From positions 1 to 50,053 of the forward strand of contig DJVA01000084.1 of the NCBI GenBank assembly GCA_002440705.1: a DNA stretch of 50,053 nucleotides, read 5' to 3'. The DNA comes from Flavobacteriaceae bacterium UBA6268. GTDB lineage: Bacteria; Bacteroidota; Bacteroidia; Flavobacteriales; Flavobacteriaceae. How positions within the stretch are numbered: position 1 is the stretch's first letter; the number at the start of each line of letters is the position of its first letter. Made by a program: the position numbers and the translations under genes. Positions 1 through 7,705 of the stretch are shown one piece after another. A model generated the notes under the pieces. The model ran no database searches and had not been told where the DNA came from. It saw only the letters and a list, made by a program, of their open reading frames with translations.

Positions 1-264
1 TGTGGCAGAACTCCAGATCAGTTTAAAGATTGTGAAGAAACTCAACATTCCTAATCGTCAATGTACAAGTATTAAAGAATTTTAATATTGGTATTGTAAA
101 ACACTTATCTAAATTACATGAACAGTGGTTGTAAACGTGAAAATATTGTGCTAAAACTAAAAGAAAATGAACATATAAAGAGAATAACATGAATAATTAG
201 GATACAACCAAAGGAGGCCATATGGTACATTACTAATATTTCGATAACTAAAAAATAGACAATT
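1..264. other. left-edge stretch without an assignable gene
   Basis: Two frames could be the 3' end of a gene that starts outside the window: frame 1 stops at 54 (ending in DCEETQHS) and frame 2 stops at 85 (ending in NRQCTSIKEF). I cannot choose between them. The rest is AT-rich leader. It includes a very strong Shine-Dalgarno-like AAAGGAGG (210-217) followed by a five-codon ORF (ATG GTA CAT TAC TAA, 222-236), unusual for Bacteroidetes. Confidence 0.3.
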
Positions 265-534
265 ATGAAAAATAATCACTGGATATGGATGATTATAGGT
301 TGTGGCTTGCCACTACTGTTCATCTTTTTTGCACCATCTATTGGTATAGAAAGCAGTTCTTCTTTGTTCATCTTCATCCTTTTTATGTTTACTTGTCACT
401 TATTTATGCCTCACGGTTCACATCGACACGGTGGGCATAATCATTCGCAGAATAGTAAAAAGGGACAAGAACAAAGTAAAGAAGTACCTAAAACAGAACC
501 TAAAGATGAACATAAAGGTCACCATCACTATTAA
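265..534 (+). CDS. small His-rich membrane protein, metal-associated
   Basis: 89 aa. Two hydrophobic segments (about residues 6-27 and 33-48) are followed by a soluble tail rich in histidine (HGSHRHGGHNHS) that ends in HKGHHHY. The tail is an obvious site for Cu, Zn or Ni binding, on whichever side of the membrane it lies. It is the first gene of a run of small proteins (HMA, SHOCT, DUF5676) that usually travels with heavy-metal resistance genes; the matching exporter here would be the CopB-type ATPase at 14321. No exact family recognised; the metal role is inferred from composition and neighbours. Confidence 0.6.
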   Translation: MKNNHWIWMIIGCGLPLLFIFFAPSIGIESSSSLFIFILFMFTCHLFMPHGSHRHGGHNHSQNSKKGQEQSKEVPKTEPKDEHKGHHHY

Positions 535-541
535 ATACTAA

Positions 542-760
542 ATGATGAAACAAAAATTTCAAATAAGCGGAATTGGTTGTGGTGGCTGTGTAGCAAGGAT
601 CAAGAAGACTTTGGAAGAACATCCCAATATAGAAAAAGCAGAGATTTTTTTGGCTCCAAAAGGTGCTGCACTTATCACAATGAATGAAACACTTTCAGTT
701 GCCGACTTACAAAAGCAACTTGATGGACTCAATGGTTATGCAATAACAGAACTAAATTAA
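542..760 (+). CDS. HMA-domain metal-binding protein (copper chaperone-like)
   Basis: 72 aa, the whole length of one heavy-metal-associated (HMA, ferredoxin-like) domain. The metal loop reads GIGCGGCVARI, with the two cysteines at residues 13 and 16, so the usual MxCxxC methionine is replaced by Gly-Ile-Gly. Such single-domain proteins bind Cu(I) or related ions and hand them to P-type ATPases or sensors. It lies 7 bp after the His-rich membrane protein. Two adjacent ATG codons (542 and 545) are both usable. No signal peptide, so probably cytoplasmic. Confidence 0.75.
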   Translation: MMKQKFQISGIGCGGCVARIKKTLEEHPNIEKAEIFLAPKGAALITMNETLSVADLQKQLDGLNGYAITELN

Positions 761-780
761 ACAACTTAAAATTAAAAACT

Positions 781-999
781 ATGCATTATTACGACGGGCA
801 TTTTGGAGGAATGCACCTCATATGGTGGATTATATGGATTATTTTTCTTGCATGGATATTTTTTTACCCCGCTGATATTCCATATCAAAAAACGAAAAAG
901 GACAACCCACTGGATATTCTTAAAAAACGCTTTGCAAAAGGTGAAATATCTAAGGAAGAATTTGAAGAATCAAAAAAGATTTTAAAATCAGACAACTAA
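781..999 (+). CDS. SHOCT-domain small membrane protein
   Basis: 72 aa. One strongly hydrophobic helix (about residues 12-30, rich in Trp and Ile) is followed by a typical SHOCT (short C-terminal) domain, PLDILKKRFAKGEISKEEFEE, about residues 42-66. SHOCT domains are thought to mediate oligomerisation; the protein probably sits in the inner membrane with this domain in the cytoplasm. Small SHOCT membrane proteins are common companions of copper and mercury gene sets, which fits the HMA protein upstream and DUF5676 downstream. A 60-aa frame inside it (803-985) is a shadow. Confidence 0.75.
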   Translation: MHYYDGHFGGMHLIWWIIWIIFLAWIFFYPADIPYQKTKKDNPLDILKKRFAKGEISKEEFEESKKILKSDN

Positions 1000-1015
1000 C
1001 TTAAAACATAAAATT

Positions 1016-1294
1016 ATGTACCGATTAAATGTAAAAAAACTTGGTTTCGCTTTCGGTCTTACCGGAGCACTAATTTACCTAGGCTGCATGATAGTGATGT
1101 CCACTGCAGGACAGGAAGGAACAATCAACTTTTTCAATAGCCTGTTGCACGGTCTGGACACCACTAGTATAATAAGAATGGATGTCCCCTTATGGGAAGC
1201 TGGTCTGGGAATTATACAAACCTTTATCCTTGGCTGGCTAATTGGTGCCTGCATCGCAGCTTTTTATAATGCACAGATAAGAATAAAAGATTAA
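1016..1294 (+). CDS. DUF5676-like small membrane protein
   Basis: 92 aa with two membrane segments (about residues 9-29 and 63-85) around a short loop holding a FFNSLLHG motif. The arrangement and length match the DUF5676 family, small inner-membrane proteins of unknown function usually encoded in heavy-metal resistance clusters. It is 16 bp after the SHOCT gene and 10 bp before the next, so it is probably in the same transcript. Family assignment is from memory of the pattern; function unknown. Confidence 0.6.
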   Translation: MYRLNVKKLGFAFGLTGALIYLGCMIVMSTAGQEGTINFFNSLLHGLDTTSIIRMDVPLWEAGLGIIQTFILGWLIGACIAAFYNAQIRIKD

Positions 1295-1304
1295 CATAAA
1301 AAGT

Positions 1305-2009
1305 ATGCAGTACGTCTGGTTTGTATGGTCACTAATAATTCTTGTTCTTTGGGCAACAATCTATCTCTTCAAAAAGAATTCGAGAAGGGAAATGCTCAAA
1401 ATGAGCCTGATTACAATGCCTTTTGGTTTAACAGAACCTTTATTCGTTCCAGAATACTGGTTGCCACCATCACTTTTTGATTTGGCTGAAAAGACAAGTT
1501 TTGATATAGAAAGCCTCATTTTTTCTTTTGCCATCGGTGGAATTGGAGCTATGCTTTACAATCTAATTTTCAATCAAAGCCTTATGCAATTAAACCATAC
1601 AGAGCGGAGTCACAGAAGACATCGTTTGCATAAATATATCTTATTTGTACCTGTTGTAATCTTCTTTGTCCTAGCCTTTTTTACACCACTAAATCATATT
1701 TATTGTGGCATTATCGCTTTATTTATTGGTGGTTTATCTACCTTATATTGTCGTCCAGATTTAAAAAGAAAGATATGGATTGGGGGCATTCTGTTTACTA
1801 TACTGTATTTTATCTATTTTGGTAGCATTCTTCCTTTTTACCCACAATATGTGGAACTGTACTGGAACCTTGACAACCTCACCCATATTCTTGTATTGGG
1901 CATTCCCATTGAGGAATTATTATTCGCCTTCACCTTTGGAATGTACTGGTCTGGTCTATATGAACACCTATATTGGAGAAAGCCCATTAAAACCCAAGTG
2001 CATGATTGA
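1305..2009 (+). CDS. lycopene cyclase domain membrane protein
   Basis: 234 aa and mostly membrane helices. It carries two copies of the conserved acidic element of CrtYc/CrtYd/CarR-type lycopene cyclases: FGLTEPLFVPEYW near residue 45 and GIPIEELLFAF near residues 200-210. In that family the carboxylates take part in end-group cyclisation of lycopene. No other carotenoid genes are near; the gene sits between metal-related proteins and an NDH-2, so its substrate may be a different polyprenoid or membrane lipid. The stop codon overlaps the ATG of the next gene by 8 bp, which suggests translational coupling. Confidence 0.65.
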   Translation: MQYVWFVWSLIILVLWATIYLFKKNSRREMLKMSLITMPFGLTEPLFVPEYWLPPSLFDLAEKTSFDIESLIFSFAIGGIGAMLYNLIFNQSLMQLNHTERSHRRHRLHKYILFVPVVIFFVLAFFTPLNHIYCGIIALFIGGLSTLYCRPDLKRKIWIGGILFTILYFIYFGSILPFYPQYVELYWNLDNLTHILVLGIPIEELLFAFTFGMYWSGLYEHLYWRKPIKTQVHD

Positions 2010-3342
2010 CAACAAGAAAAAATATGATAATCTAGATATCAGCTGTAAGCAACTTGATACTGTTTGTTTACCCGAATCCTCATTGCCCCGAATTATAGTT
2101 ATTGGTGGTGGATTTGCAGGTTTGGCATTAGTAGAAAAACTGAAGAACAAAGAGGTACAGGTGGTATTGTTCGACAAGAATAACTTTCACCAATTTCAAC
2201 CATTGCTTTACCAAGTGGCTACAAGTGCACTGGAACCCGATAGCATAGTTTTTCCTTTCAGGAAGCAGTTTAACGGTTATAAAAATGTAGTTTTTCGCTT
2301 GGCAGAAGTAGAAGAAATTCAACCTTCTTCGAACATTGTAAAAACAAATAAGGGAAGTGCTTATTACGACTACCTTGTGTTGGCAACAGGCACGACCACA
2401 AATTTCTTCGGAATGGATACAGTTGAAGAAAATGGCTTGGGGATGAAAAATATCCGCGACTCACTTAACATTCGCCACATGATGTTACAAAACCTGGAGC
2501 AGGCCGCTATTACTTGTGATGGTGAAGAGCGTGATGCTCTTACTAATTTTGTGATTGTTGGTGGTGGTCCTGCAGGCGTAGAAATGGCAGGCGCTTTGGC
2601 AGAATTTTGCAAATATATTTTACCTAAGGACTACCCTGAATATCCTTCATCCATAATGAAAATCTATCTGATAGAAGCCGGAGAAGAGCTTCTGAGCACA
2701 ATGTCAAACAAAGCATCCTCAAAAACCCTAAGGTATTTAGAAGATTTAAACGTAAAGGTACTTCTCAATGAATCAGTTACTAACTATGATGGTAATAAAG
2801 TTTCTACAAAAAGTGGCAAGACCTTTTTAGCAAAGAACCTGATTTGGACAGCGGGTGTCAAAGGGCAATTCCCCGAAGGTATTGATGAAAAGCATATTGT
2901 TAGAGGCAACCGAATAAAAACCGATCCCTATCTAAAAGTTGAAGGTCATGAAAACATTTTTGCCATAGGTGATATCGCGGCTGTTCTTACTGAAAATACA
3001 CCAAAGGGGCATCCACAAGTTGCGCAAACAGCCATCCAACAAGGCAAATACCTTGGCGACACTTTAGTTAAAATTATGAACAACAAACCTTTGAAGCCTT
3101 TTACATACAATGACAAAGGGTCTTTGGCCACGGTAGGAAAACGGAGAGCTGTTGCTGATTTAGGCAAATTAAAATTTGGAGGTTATTTCGCTTGGTTACT
3201 TTGGTCGGTAGTACATCTCATGTCCATAAGTGGATTTAGAAATCGATTGATGGTTGGTTTTAATTGGGCGGTGAGCTATTTCACTTATGAAAAAAGCAAC
3301 CGACTGATTATTAGAAATTTCAAACAAAATAACAATAAATAA
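2002..3342 (+). CDS. ndh: type II NADH:quinone oxidoreductase (NDH-2)
   Basis: 446 aa from the ATG at 2002; the frame is open back to 1780 but that part lies inside the upstream gene. A Rossmann FAD motif (GGGFAG, residues 35-40) is followed by a second dinucleotide fold for NADH (GGGPAG, about 187-192) and an ENIFAIGD motif binding FAD. The C-terminal amphipathic end (YFAWLLWSVVHLM ... GFNWAVSYFTYEKSNR) is the usual membrane anchor. It passes electrons from NADH to quinone without pumping protons. In this cluster it would give a redox outlet when proton-pumping complexes are limited or damaged by metals. Confidence 0.88.
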   Translation: MIDNKKKYDNLDISCKQLDTVCLPESSLPRIIVIGGGFAGLALVEKLKNKEVQVVLFDKNNFHQFQPLLYQVATSALEPDSIVFPFRKQFNGYKNVVFRLAEVEEIQPSSNIVKTNKGSAYYDYLVLATGTTTNFFGMDTVEENGLGMKNIRDSLNIRHMMLQNLEQAAITCDGEERDALTNFVIVGGGPAGVEMAGALAEFCKYILPKDYPEYPSSIMKIYLIEAGEELLSTMSNKASSKTLRYLEDLNVKVLLNESVTNYDGNKVSTKSGKTFLAKNLIWTAGVKGQFPEGIDEKHIVRGNRIKTDPYLKVEGHENIFAIGDIAAVLTENTPKGHPQVAQTAIQQGKYLGDTLVKIMNNKPLKPFTYNDKGSLATVGKRRAVADLGKLKFGGYFAWLLWSVVHLMSISGFRNRLMVGFNWAVSYFTYEKSNRLIIRNFKQNNNK

Positions 3343-3345
3343 AAA

Positions 3346-4359
3346 ATGAAAAATATAGCAGTTATAGGATATGGAGTAATTGGTAAACGTGTAGCCGATG
3401 CCATAAATCTTCAAGATGACATGAACCTAGTTGGGGTTTGCGATGTCATTAGTGATTGGCGTATTCAAAACGCCGTAAGAAAGGGTTATGACATCTATGC
3501 CGCAACCCAAGAGGCTGCCGATAGAATGAAGTCTGAAGGTATCTCTGTTAAAGGAAATATGCAGGAGCTTTTAGACACAGTCGTCCTTGTTGTGGATTGT
3601 ACACCAAAGAACATAGCAGCAAAAAATGTTGAAGTATATAAAAGCAAGGGCGTCAAATTTATTGTTGAAGGGGGTGAAAAACATGAAACCACAGGACATT
3701 CTTTTAATGCTGAAAGCAATTACAAAACTGCAATAGGCCTAAATCAAACAAGAGTGGTTTCTTGTAACACAACTTCTATTTTAAGAACCCTTGGTGCCTT
3801 AAAAAGAGCTGGTTTATTTGATTATGCCAGAGGTACACTTTTAAGAAGAGCTACTGACCCTTGGGAAAGCCATTTAGGTGGGATTATGAACACTATGGTT
3901 CCCGAAAAAGATATTCCGAGCCATCAAGGGCCTGATGCTAAAAGCGTTGACCCAGATTTGGATGTCATTACTTCTGCTATAAAAGTTCCAGAAACCCTAA
4001 GCCATATGCATTACTGGAATGTGAAACTAAAAAAACAGGTTACAGAAGAGGAAGTACTTAATGCCTTTAAAACATCCAGTAGAATCAAATTAATTCGCTA
4101 TGACCAGGGACTGGTTTCAAACAATACTATAAAAGAAATGTTCATGGATATGGGACGACCTTGGGGCGATATGTATGAAGTAGCCCTGTGGGAAGACATG
4201 TTGAAAGTAGTAGGAGATGAATTGTTCTATGCCTATGTGGTCGATAACCAGGCGATTGTTATCCCCGAAACCATTGATGCCATCAGAGCACTTACAGGCA
4301 TTGAAACCGATGGGAGAAAATCCATAGCTAAAACCAATGAAAGTTTAGGAATAAATTAA
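3346..4359 (+). CDS. type II (archaeal-type) glyceraldehyde-3-phosphate dehydrogenase
   Basis: 337 aa. N-terminal Rossmann motif GYGVIGKRVADA (residues 8-19) and the active-site element SCNTTSILR with catalytic Cys140, as in archaeal phosphorylating GAPDH (SCNTT rather than the bacterial SCTTN). These enzymes interconvert glyceraldehyde 3-phosphate and 1,3-bisphosphoglycerate with NAD(P). Length is normal for the class. It begins 3 bp after ndh and is followed 11 bp later by an aldolase, so two sequential triose-phosphate steps are paired. Type II GAPDH is uncommon in bacteria and suggests transfer from or shared descent with archaea. Native flavobacteria normally carry a type I GAPDH elsewhere. 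Confidence 0.88.
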   Translation: MKNIAVIGYGVIGKRVADAINLQDDMNLVGVCDVISDWRIQNAVRKGYDIYAATQEAADRMKSEGISVKGNMQELLDTVVLVVDCTPKNIAAKNVEVYKSKGVKFIVEGGEKHETTGHSFNAESNYKTAIGLNQTRVVSCNTTSILRTLGALKRAGLFDYARGTLLRRATDPWESHLGGIMNTMVPEKDIPSHQGPDAKSVDPDLDVITSAIKVPETLSHMHYWNVKLKKQVTEEEVLNAFKTSSRIKLIRYDQGLVSNNTIKEMFMDMGRPWGDMYEVALWEDMLKVVGDELFYAYVVDNQAIVIPETIDAIRALTGIETDGRKSIAKTNESLGIN

Positions 4360-4370
4360 TTATTATTGAA

Positions 4371-5432
4371 ATGAAAACAGGCAGAAACATATTAGAAATC
4401 TTAGGTGACAAAGCCCACTTCTATTTGGAGCACGTGTGTGAAAAAATAACAAAGGATGAATTGCAAACACCAAGCAAGGATAGCCTAGACAAGGTATTTG
4501 GCAATAGCAACAGAAATCCACAGGTGTTGCGTAGTCTCTCCCAATTATACAATCACGGAAACCTAGGAGGAACAGGTTATTTAAGCATTTTGCCTGTCGA
4601 TCAAGGTATTGAGCATAGTGCTGCTTTTTCATTCTATAAAAACCCAGATTATTTTGACCCAGAGAACATTGTTAAGCTTGCTATTGAAGCCGGTTGTAAT
4701 GGCGTAGCATCAACCTTTGGCGTTTTGGGATTAAATGCCAGAAAGTATGCCCATAAAATACCTTTTATTGTAAAGATTAATCACAATGAACTGGTAACCT
4801 ACCCAAATAAATACGACCAAACTCTGTTTGGGAAGGTAAAGGACGCGTGGAATATGGGAGCGGTTGCCGTAGGTGCAACCATCTATTTTGGTTCAGCTGA
4901 AAGTAACAGACAACTTAAGGAAATTGCCGAAGCTTTTGAAGAAGCGCATAATCTGGGAATGGCCACCATCCTTTGGTGCTACACCCGAAACGAAGCATTC
5001 AAAAAAGAAAAGGAAGATTATCACGCTGCTGCCGATATAACTGGTCAGGCAAATCATTTGGGCGTTACTATTCAAGCAGATATCATCAAACAGAAATTAC
5101 CAACAAATAATTTTGGGTTCAAAGAAATAGGCTTTGGAAAATACGATGATGAAATGTATAAAACCCTTGCCACGGATCATCCCATTGACCTATGTAGATT
5201 ACAAGTGGCCAATTGCTATATGGGAAAAATAGGATTGATTAATTCAGGCGGAGGTTCCAAAGGTAAATCCGATTTGTCCGAAGCTGTAACCACAGCCGTC
5301 ATAAATAAAAGAGCCGGAGGTTCAGGATTAATTTTGGGAAGAAAGGCGTTTCAAAAACCTTTTGCAGAAGGGATTGATCTACTCCATACAATCCAAAGTG
5401 TATATCTTGAAAAATCCATTTCTATAGCATGA
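4371..5432 (+). CDS. fbaB: class I fructose-bisphosphate aldolase (DhnA/FbaB type)
   Basis: 353 aa. It matches the FbaB branch of class I aldolases from start to end: LPVDQGIEHSAAFSF near residue 74, the strand PFIVKINHNE near 131, and ADIIKQKLP, whose lysine (about 240) is the expected Schiff-base residue. It makes or cleaves fructose 1,6-bisphosphate without a metal ion, which suits a metal-stressed cell because class II aldolases need Zn. With the adjacent GAPDH it forms a two-step glycolysis/gluconeogenesis module. Its stop overlaps a small downstream ATG (ATGA). Confidence 0.9.
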   Translation: MKTGRNILEILGDKAHFYLEHVCEKITKDELQTPSKDSLDKVFGNSNRNPQVLRSLSQLYNHGNLGGTGYLSILPVDQGIEHSAAFSFYKNPDYFDPENIVKLAIEAGCNGVASTFGVLGLNARKYAHKIPFIVKINHNELVTYPNKYDQTLFGKVKDAWNMGAVAVGATIYFGSAESNRQLKEIAEAFEEAHNLGMATILWCYTRNEAFKKEKEDYHAAADITGQANHLGVTIQADIIKQKLPTNNFGFKEIGFGKYDDEMYKTLATDHPIDLCRLQVANCYMGKIGLINSGGGSKGKSDLSEAVTTAVINKRAGGSGLILGRKAFQKPFAEGIDLLHTIQSVYLEKSISIA

Positions 5433-5608
5433 GCATAAATAACACTAAAGACGACAGCCTTGGGATAAATACTATGTTGTACGCAATTGTAAAGCTGGAG
5501 CAAACGCTTAAAATTATACGGTTTTAGAAGAGGAGATGAAGAATTGATAGATGATGATTTTATTCCATTACTTAATTACATTAACTTTTTTAACTATTTG
5601 AAAAAAAA
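5429..5608 (+). pseudogene. short ORF with probable frameshift, unknown
   Basis: An ATG overlaps the aldolase stop (ATGA) and opens a 32-codon frame ending at 5527. The +1 frame from 5520 then continues without stop to 5629 (GFRRGDEELIDDDFIPLLNYINFF, and on into the next gene's start). Read together they give a plausible acidic polypeptide of about 60 residues, so this may be a small gene broken by one indel near 5520. No family recognised. It may equally be spacer. Confidence 0.3.
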
Positions 5609-6871
5609 ATGTTGGAAACCTTTAAAAACATAAACCCATTTATTCTCGGACTACTAATCAGTCTAGGAATTGGCCTTATTTTAGGGCTAGAACGAGAGTA
5701 CGACAAGCTCAAAGAAGAGCAGGGTTTTGCAGGTATAAGGACCTTCCCAATTGTTGCCATTACTGGTTTTATTTTGGGCACACTTTCTATCACATACACC
5801 ACTTGGTTTGTTGTAATTGTTTCAGGCACTTTTTTGGGGTTTCTTGCTTTGAGTCATCTTTCTATTGTTCAAAAACATCTTATGAGTGGGATTACTACCA
5901 ATATGGCATTATTCGCAACATTGATTTTAGGAGTAATGGTCTCAAGCCACATGCATAAAGAAGCTGTAGCCACAGCTGTGGTAATAGTTACACTTTTATC
6001 ATTAAAGACAACATTCAAAACATTCATCAAAAATATAACCTCTGAAGAACTCTTTGCCTTTATTAAGTTTTCAATAATTGCACTTTTAATTCTGCCCTTC
6101 CTGCCAAAACAGGACTTTGGCCCTGAAGGCTTATTGAATCCGTTTGAAATTGGAGCAATTGTAGTGATTGTGTCATTTTTGAACTTTATAGGCTACTTCC
6201 TTGTAAAATATGTAGGTTCACAAAGAGGAATTTTACTAACTGCTATCTTAGGTGGCTTGATTTCAAGTACGGCTGTATCTTGGATTTATGCATCGCGAAG
6301 TAAAGAATCTCCCGAGCTATCAAAGCAATATGCTGCCGGTATTATTATTGCGTCTGCAATTATGTTTCCAAGACTTGCTGTATTGGCCTATATCTTCAAC
6401 AATGCCATAATTGCATTTTTGGTTGTTCCATTTACTATCTTAACTCTTATTTGCTTAGTTACTGCACTGATTTTTATAAAAAAGGACAAACAGGTTACCG
6501 AGACAGGAATTAGTCTTGGCAATCCACTTAATATCTGGAACGCTCTTGGTTTTGGAGCAATTTATGTAGCCATTCTGTTTGCTGTCTTTTATGGAAACCG
6601 ATTTTTTGGAGAAAGCGGTCTATATTATTCGGCGCTCATTGCTGGCCTTGCAGATACGGATGCCATAACCATTAGTATGGCCAAATATGTATCCTTGGAA
6701 AGAAAACTTACTCTATCAACCAATGTTATTTTAGCTGCGACCATAAGCAATATGGTCGTAAAGCTTGCAATCACCTATATCAAGGGGTCAAAAAGAGCAA
6801 GCAAACTTGTAATGGCCGTCTTTGGAAGTGTTGTGCTTGTTGGCATTAGTTATATTCTAATTAATTATTAA
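5609..6871 (+). CDS. MgtC/SapB family membrane protein with DUF4010
   Basis: 420 aa, polytopic. The N-terminal part has the MgtC/SapB signature (LLISLGIGLILGLERE, about residues 13-28, then GIRTFPIVAITGF) and the rest is a long DUF4010-type helical region with about ten membrane segments. MgtC proteins support growth at low Mg2+ and acid pH and in Salmonella restrain ATP synthase and cellulose synthesis; the long DUF4010 form is uncharacterised. It is followed 3 bp later by a universal stress protein, so a role in energy or ion homeostasis during stress is likely but inferred. Confidence 0.82.
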   Translation: MLETFKNINPFILGLLISLGIGLILGLEREYDKLKEEQGFAGIRTFPIVAITGFILGTLSITYTTWFVVIVSGTFLGFLALSHLSIVQKHLMSGITTNMALFATLILGVMVSSHMHKEAVATAVVIVTLLSLKTTFKTFIKNITSEELFAFIKFSIIALLILPFLPKQDFGPEGLLNPFEIGAIVVIVSFLNFIGYFLVKYVGSQRGILLTAILGGLISSTAVSWIYASRSKESPELSKQYAAGIIIASAIMFPRLAVLAYIFNNAIIAFLVVPFTILTLICLVTALIFIKKDKQVTETGISLGNPLNIWNALGFGAIYVAILFAVFYGNRFFGESGLYYSALIAGLADTDAITISMAKYVSLERKLTLSTNVILAATISNMVVKLAITYIKGSKRASKLVMAVFGSVVLVGISYILINY

Positions 6872-6874
6872 AAA

Positions 6875-7705
6875 ATGAAAAACATATTAGTACCAACCGA
6901 TTTCTCTAAAAACTGTAACAAAGCAGCGAAACTCGGTATTGAAATGGCAAAGTTATACAATTCTGAAATTCACTTTTTACACCTTATGAAAACCCCTGTA
7001 GATTGGGTGAAATTGGATAAAGAAAAAGAAAAAAGATACCCTGAAACACTTAAAGAAATTGGTGTTGCAAAGGCAAAACTTCGCGCTCTCGAAAAAGAAG
7101 CAGAGCACGCAGGACTCAATTGCAGAACCTTTCTCGAGTTTGATGAGGGGCAGGAAGATATATTAAAACATTCAGGACATTTTCACCACGATTTCATTAT
7201 TACCGGAAGTAGTGGAACCAAGGGTATCATTAGGGAAATAACCGGCAGTAATGTGGAGCAAATTGTACGAAAGTCCAACGCACCTGTTATTGTTGTTAAA
7301 GATGAGGGAGTAAGCTTTCCTTTCAAGAATATTGTATTTGTTTCAGATTTTGAAGAAAACATAACCCAAGCCTTTAAGCAGGTGATCTCCATTGCTAAAG
7401 AATGTAATGCTAACATTCATTTACTGCGCATTAATACCAAAACGGATTTCAACAGCATAGAACTTGGTCTAAATCCAATTAAAGAACTCTTGCAAAAATT
7501 TCTTGATTTGAAGAACTATTCAATATCCGTGTATAATGAACCATCAGTAGAAACAGGAATCAATACGTTTGTAGAGCAACAGCCAACAGATTTGATTGCA
7601 ATGGTTACTCACGGAAAGACTGGCTTTTTAAGCTTATTCTCTAAAAGTATTGCTGAAGGTGTTACCAATCATGCCACACTGCCAATTATGACAATTAGAA
7701 TATGA
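6875..7705 (+). CDS. tandem universal stress protein (UspA fold x2)
   Basis: 276 aa with two Usp domains. The first begins KNILVPTDFSKNCNKAA and ends with ITGSSGTKG ... SNAPVIVVK (residues about 2-142), an ATP-loop-like GSxG pattern. The second starts FKNIVFVSDFEEN near residue 149 and ends VTHGKTGFLSLFSKSIAEGVTNHATLPIMTI. The first domain keeps the adenine-nucleotide binding elements better than the second. Usp proteins accumulate in starvation and hypoxia. The stop codon overlaps the ATG of the next gene (ATGA), indicating coupled translation with the ATP-cone nuclease. Confidence 0.88.
   Translation: MKNILVPTDFSKNCNKAAKLGIEMAKLYNSEIHFLHLMKTPVDWVKLDKEKEKRYPETLKEIGVAKAKLRALEKEAEHAGLNCRTFLEFDEGQEDILKHSGHFHHDFIITGSSGTKGIIREITGSNVEQIVRKSNAPVIVVKDEGVSFPFKNIVFVSDFEENITQAFKQVISIAKECNANIHLLRINTKTDFNSIELGLNPIKELLQKFLDLKNYSISVYNEPSVETGINTFVEQQPTDLIAMVTHGKTGFLSLFSKSIAEGVTNHATLPIMTIRI

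Noticed and set aside
1780..2001. longer N-terminus of NDH-2
   Set aside because: The extra 74 codons lie inside the lycopene-cyclase-domain gene in another frame; the ATG at 2002 gives the usual NDH-2 length.
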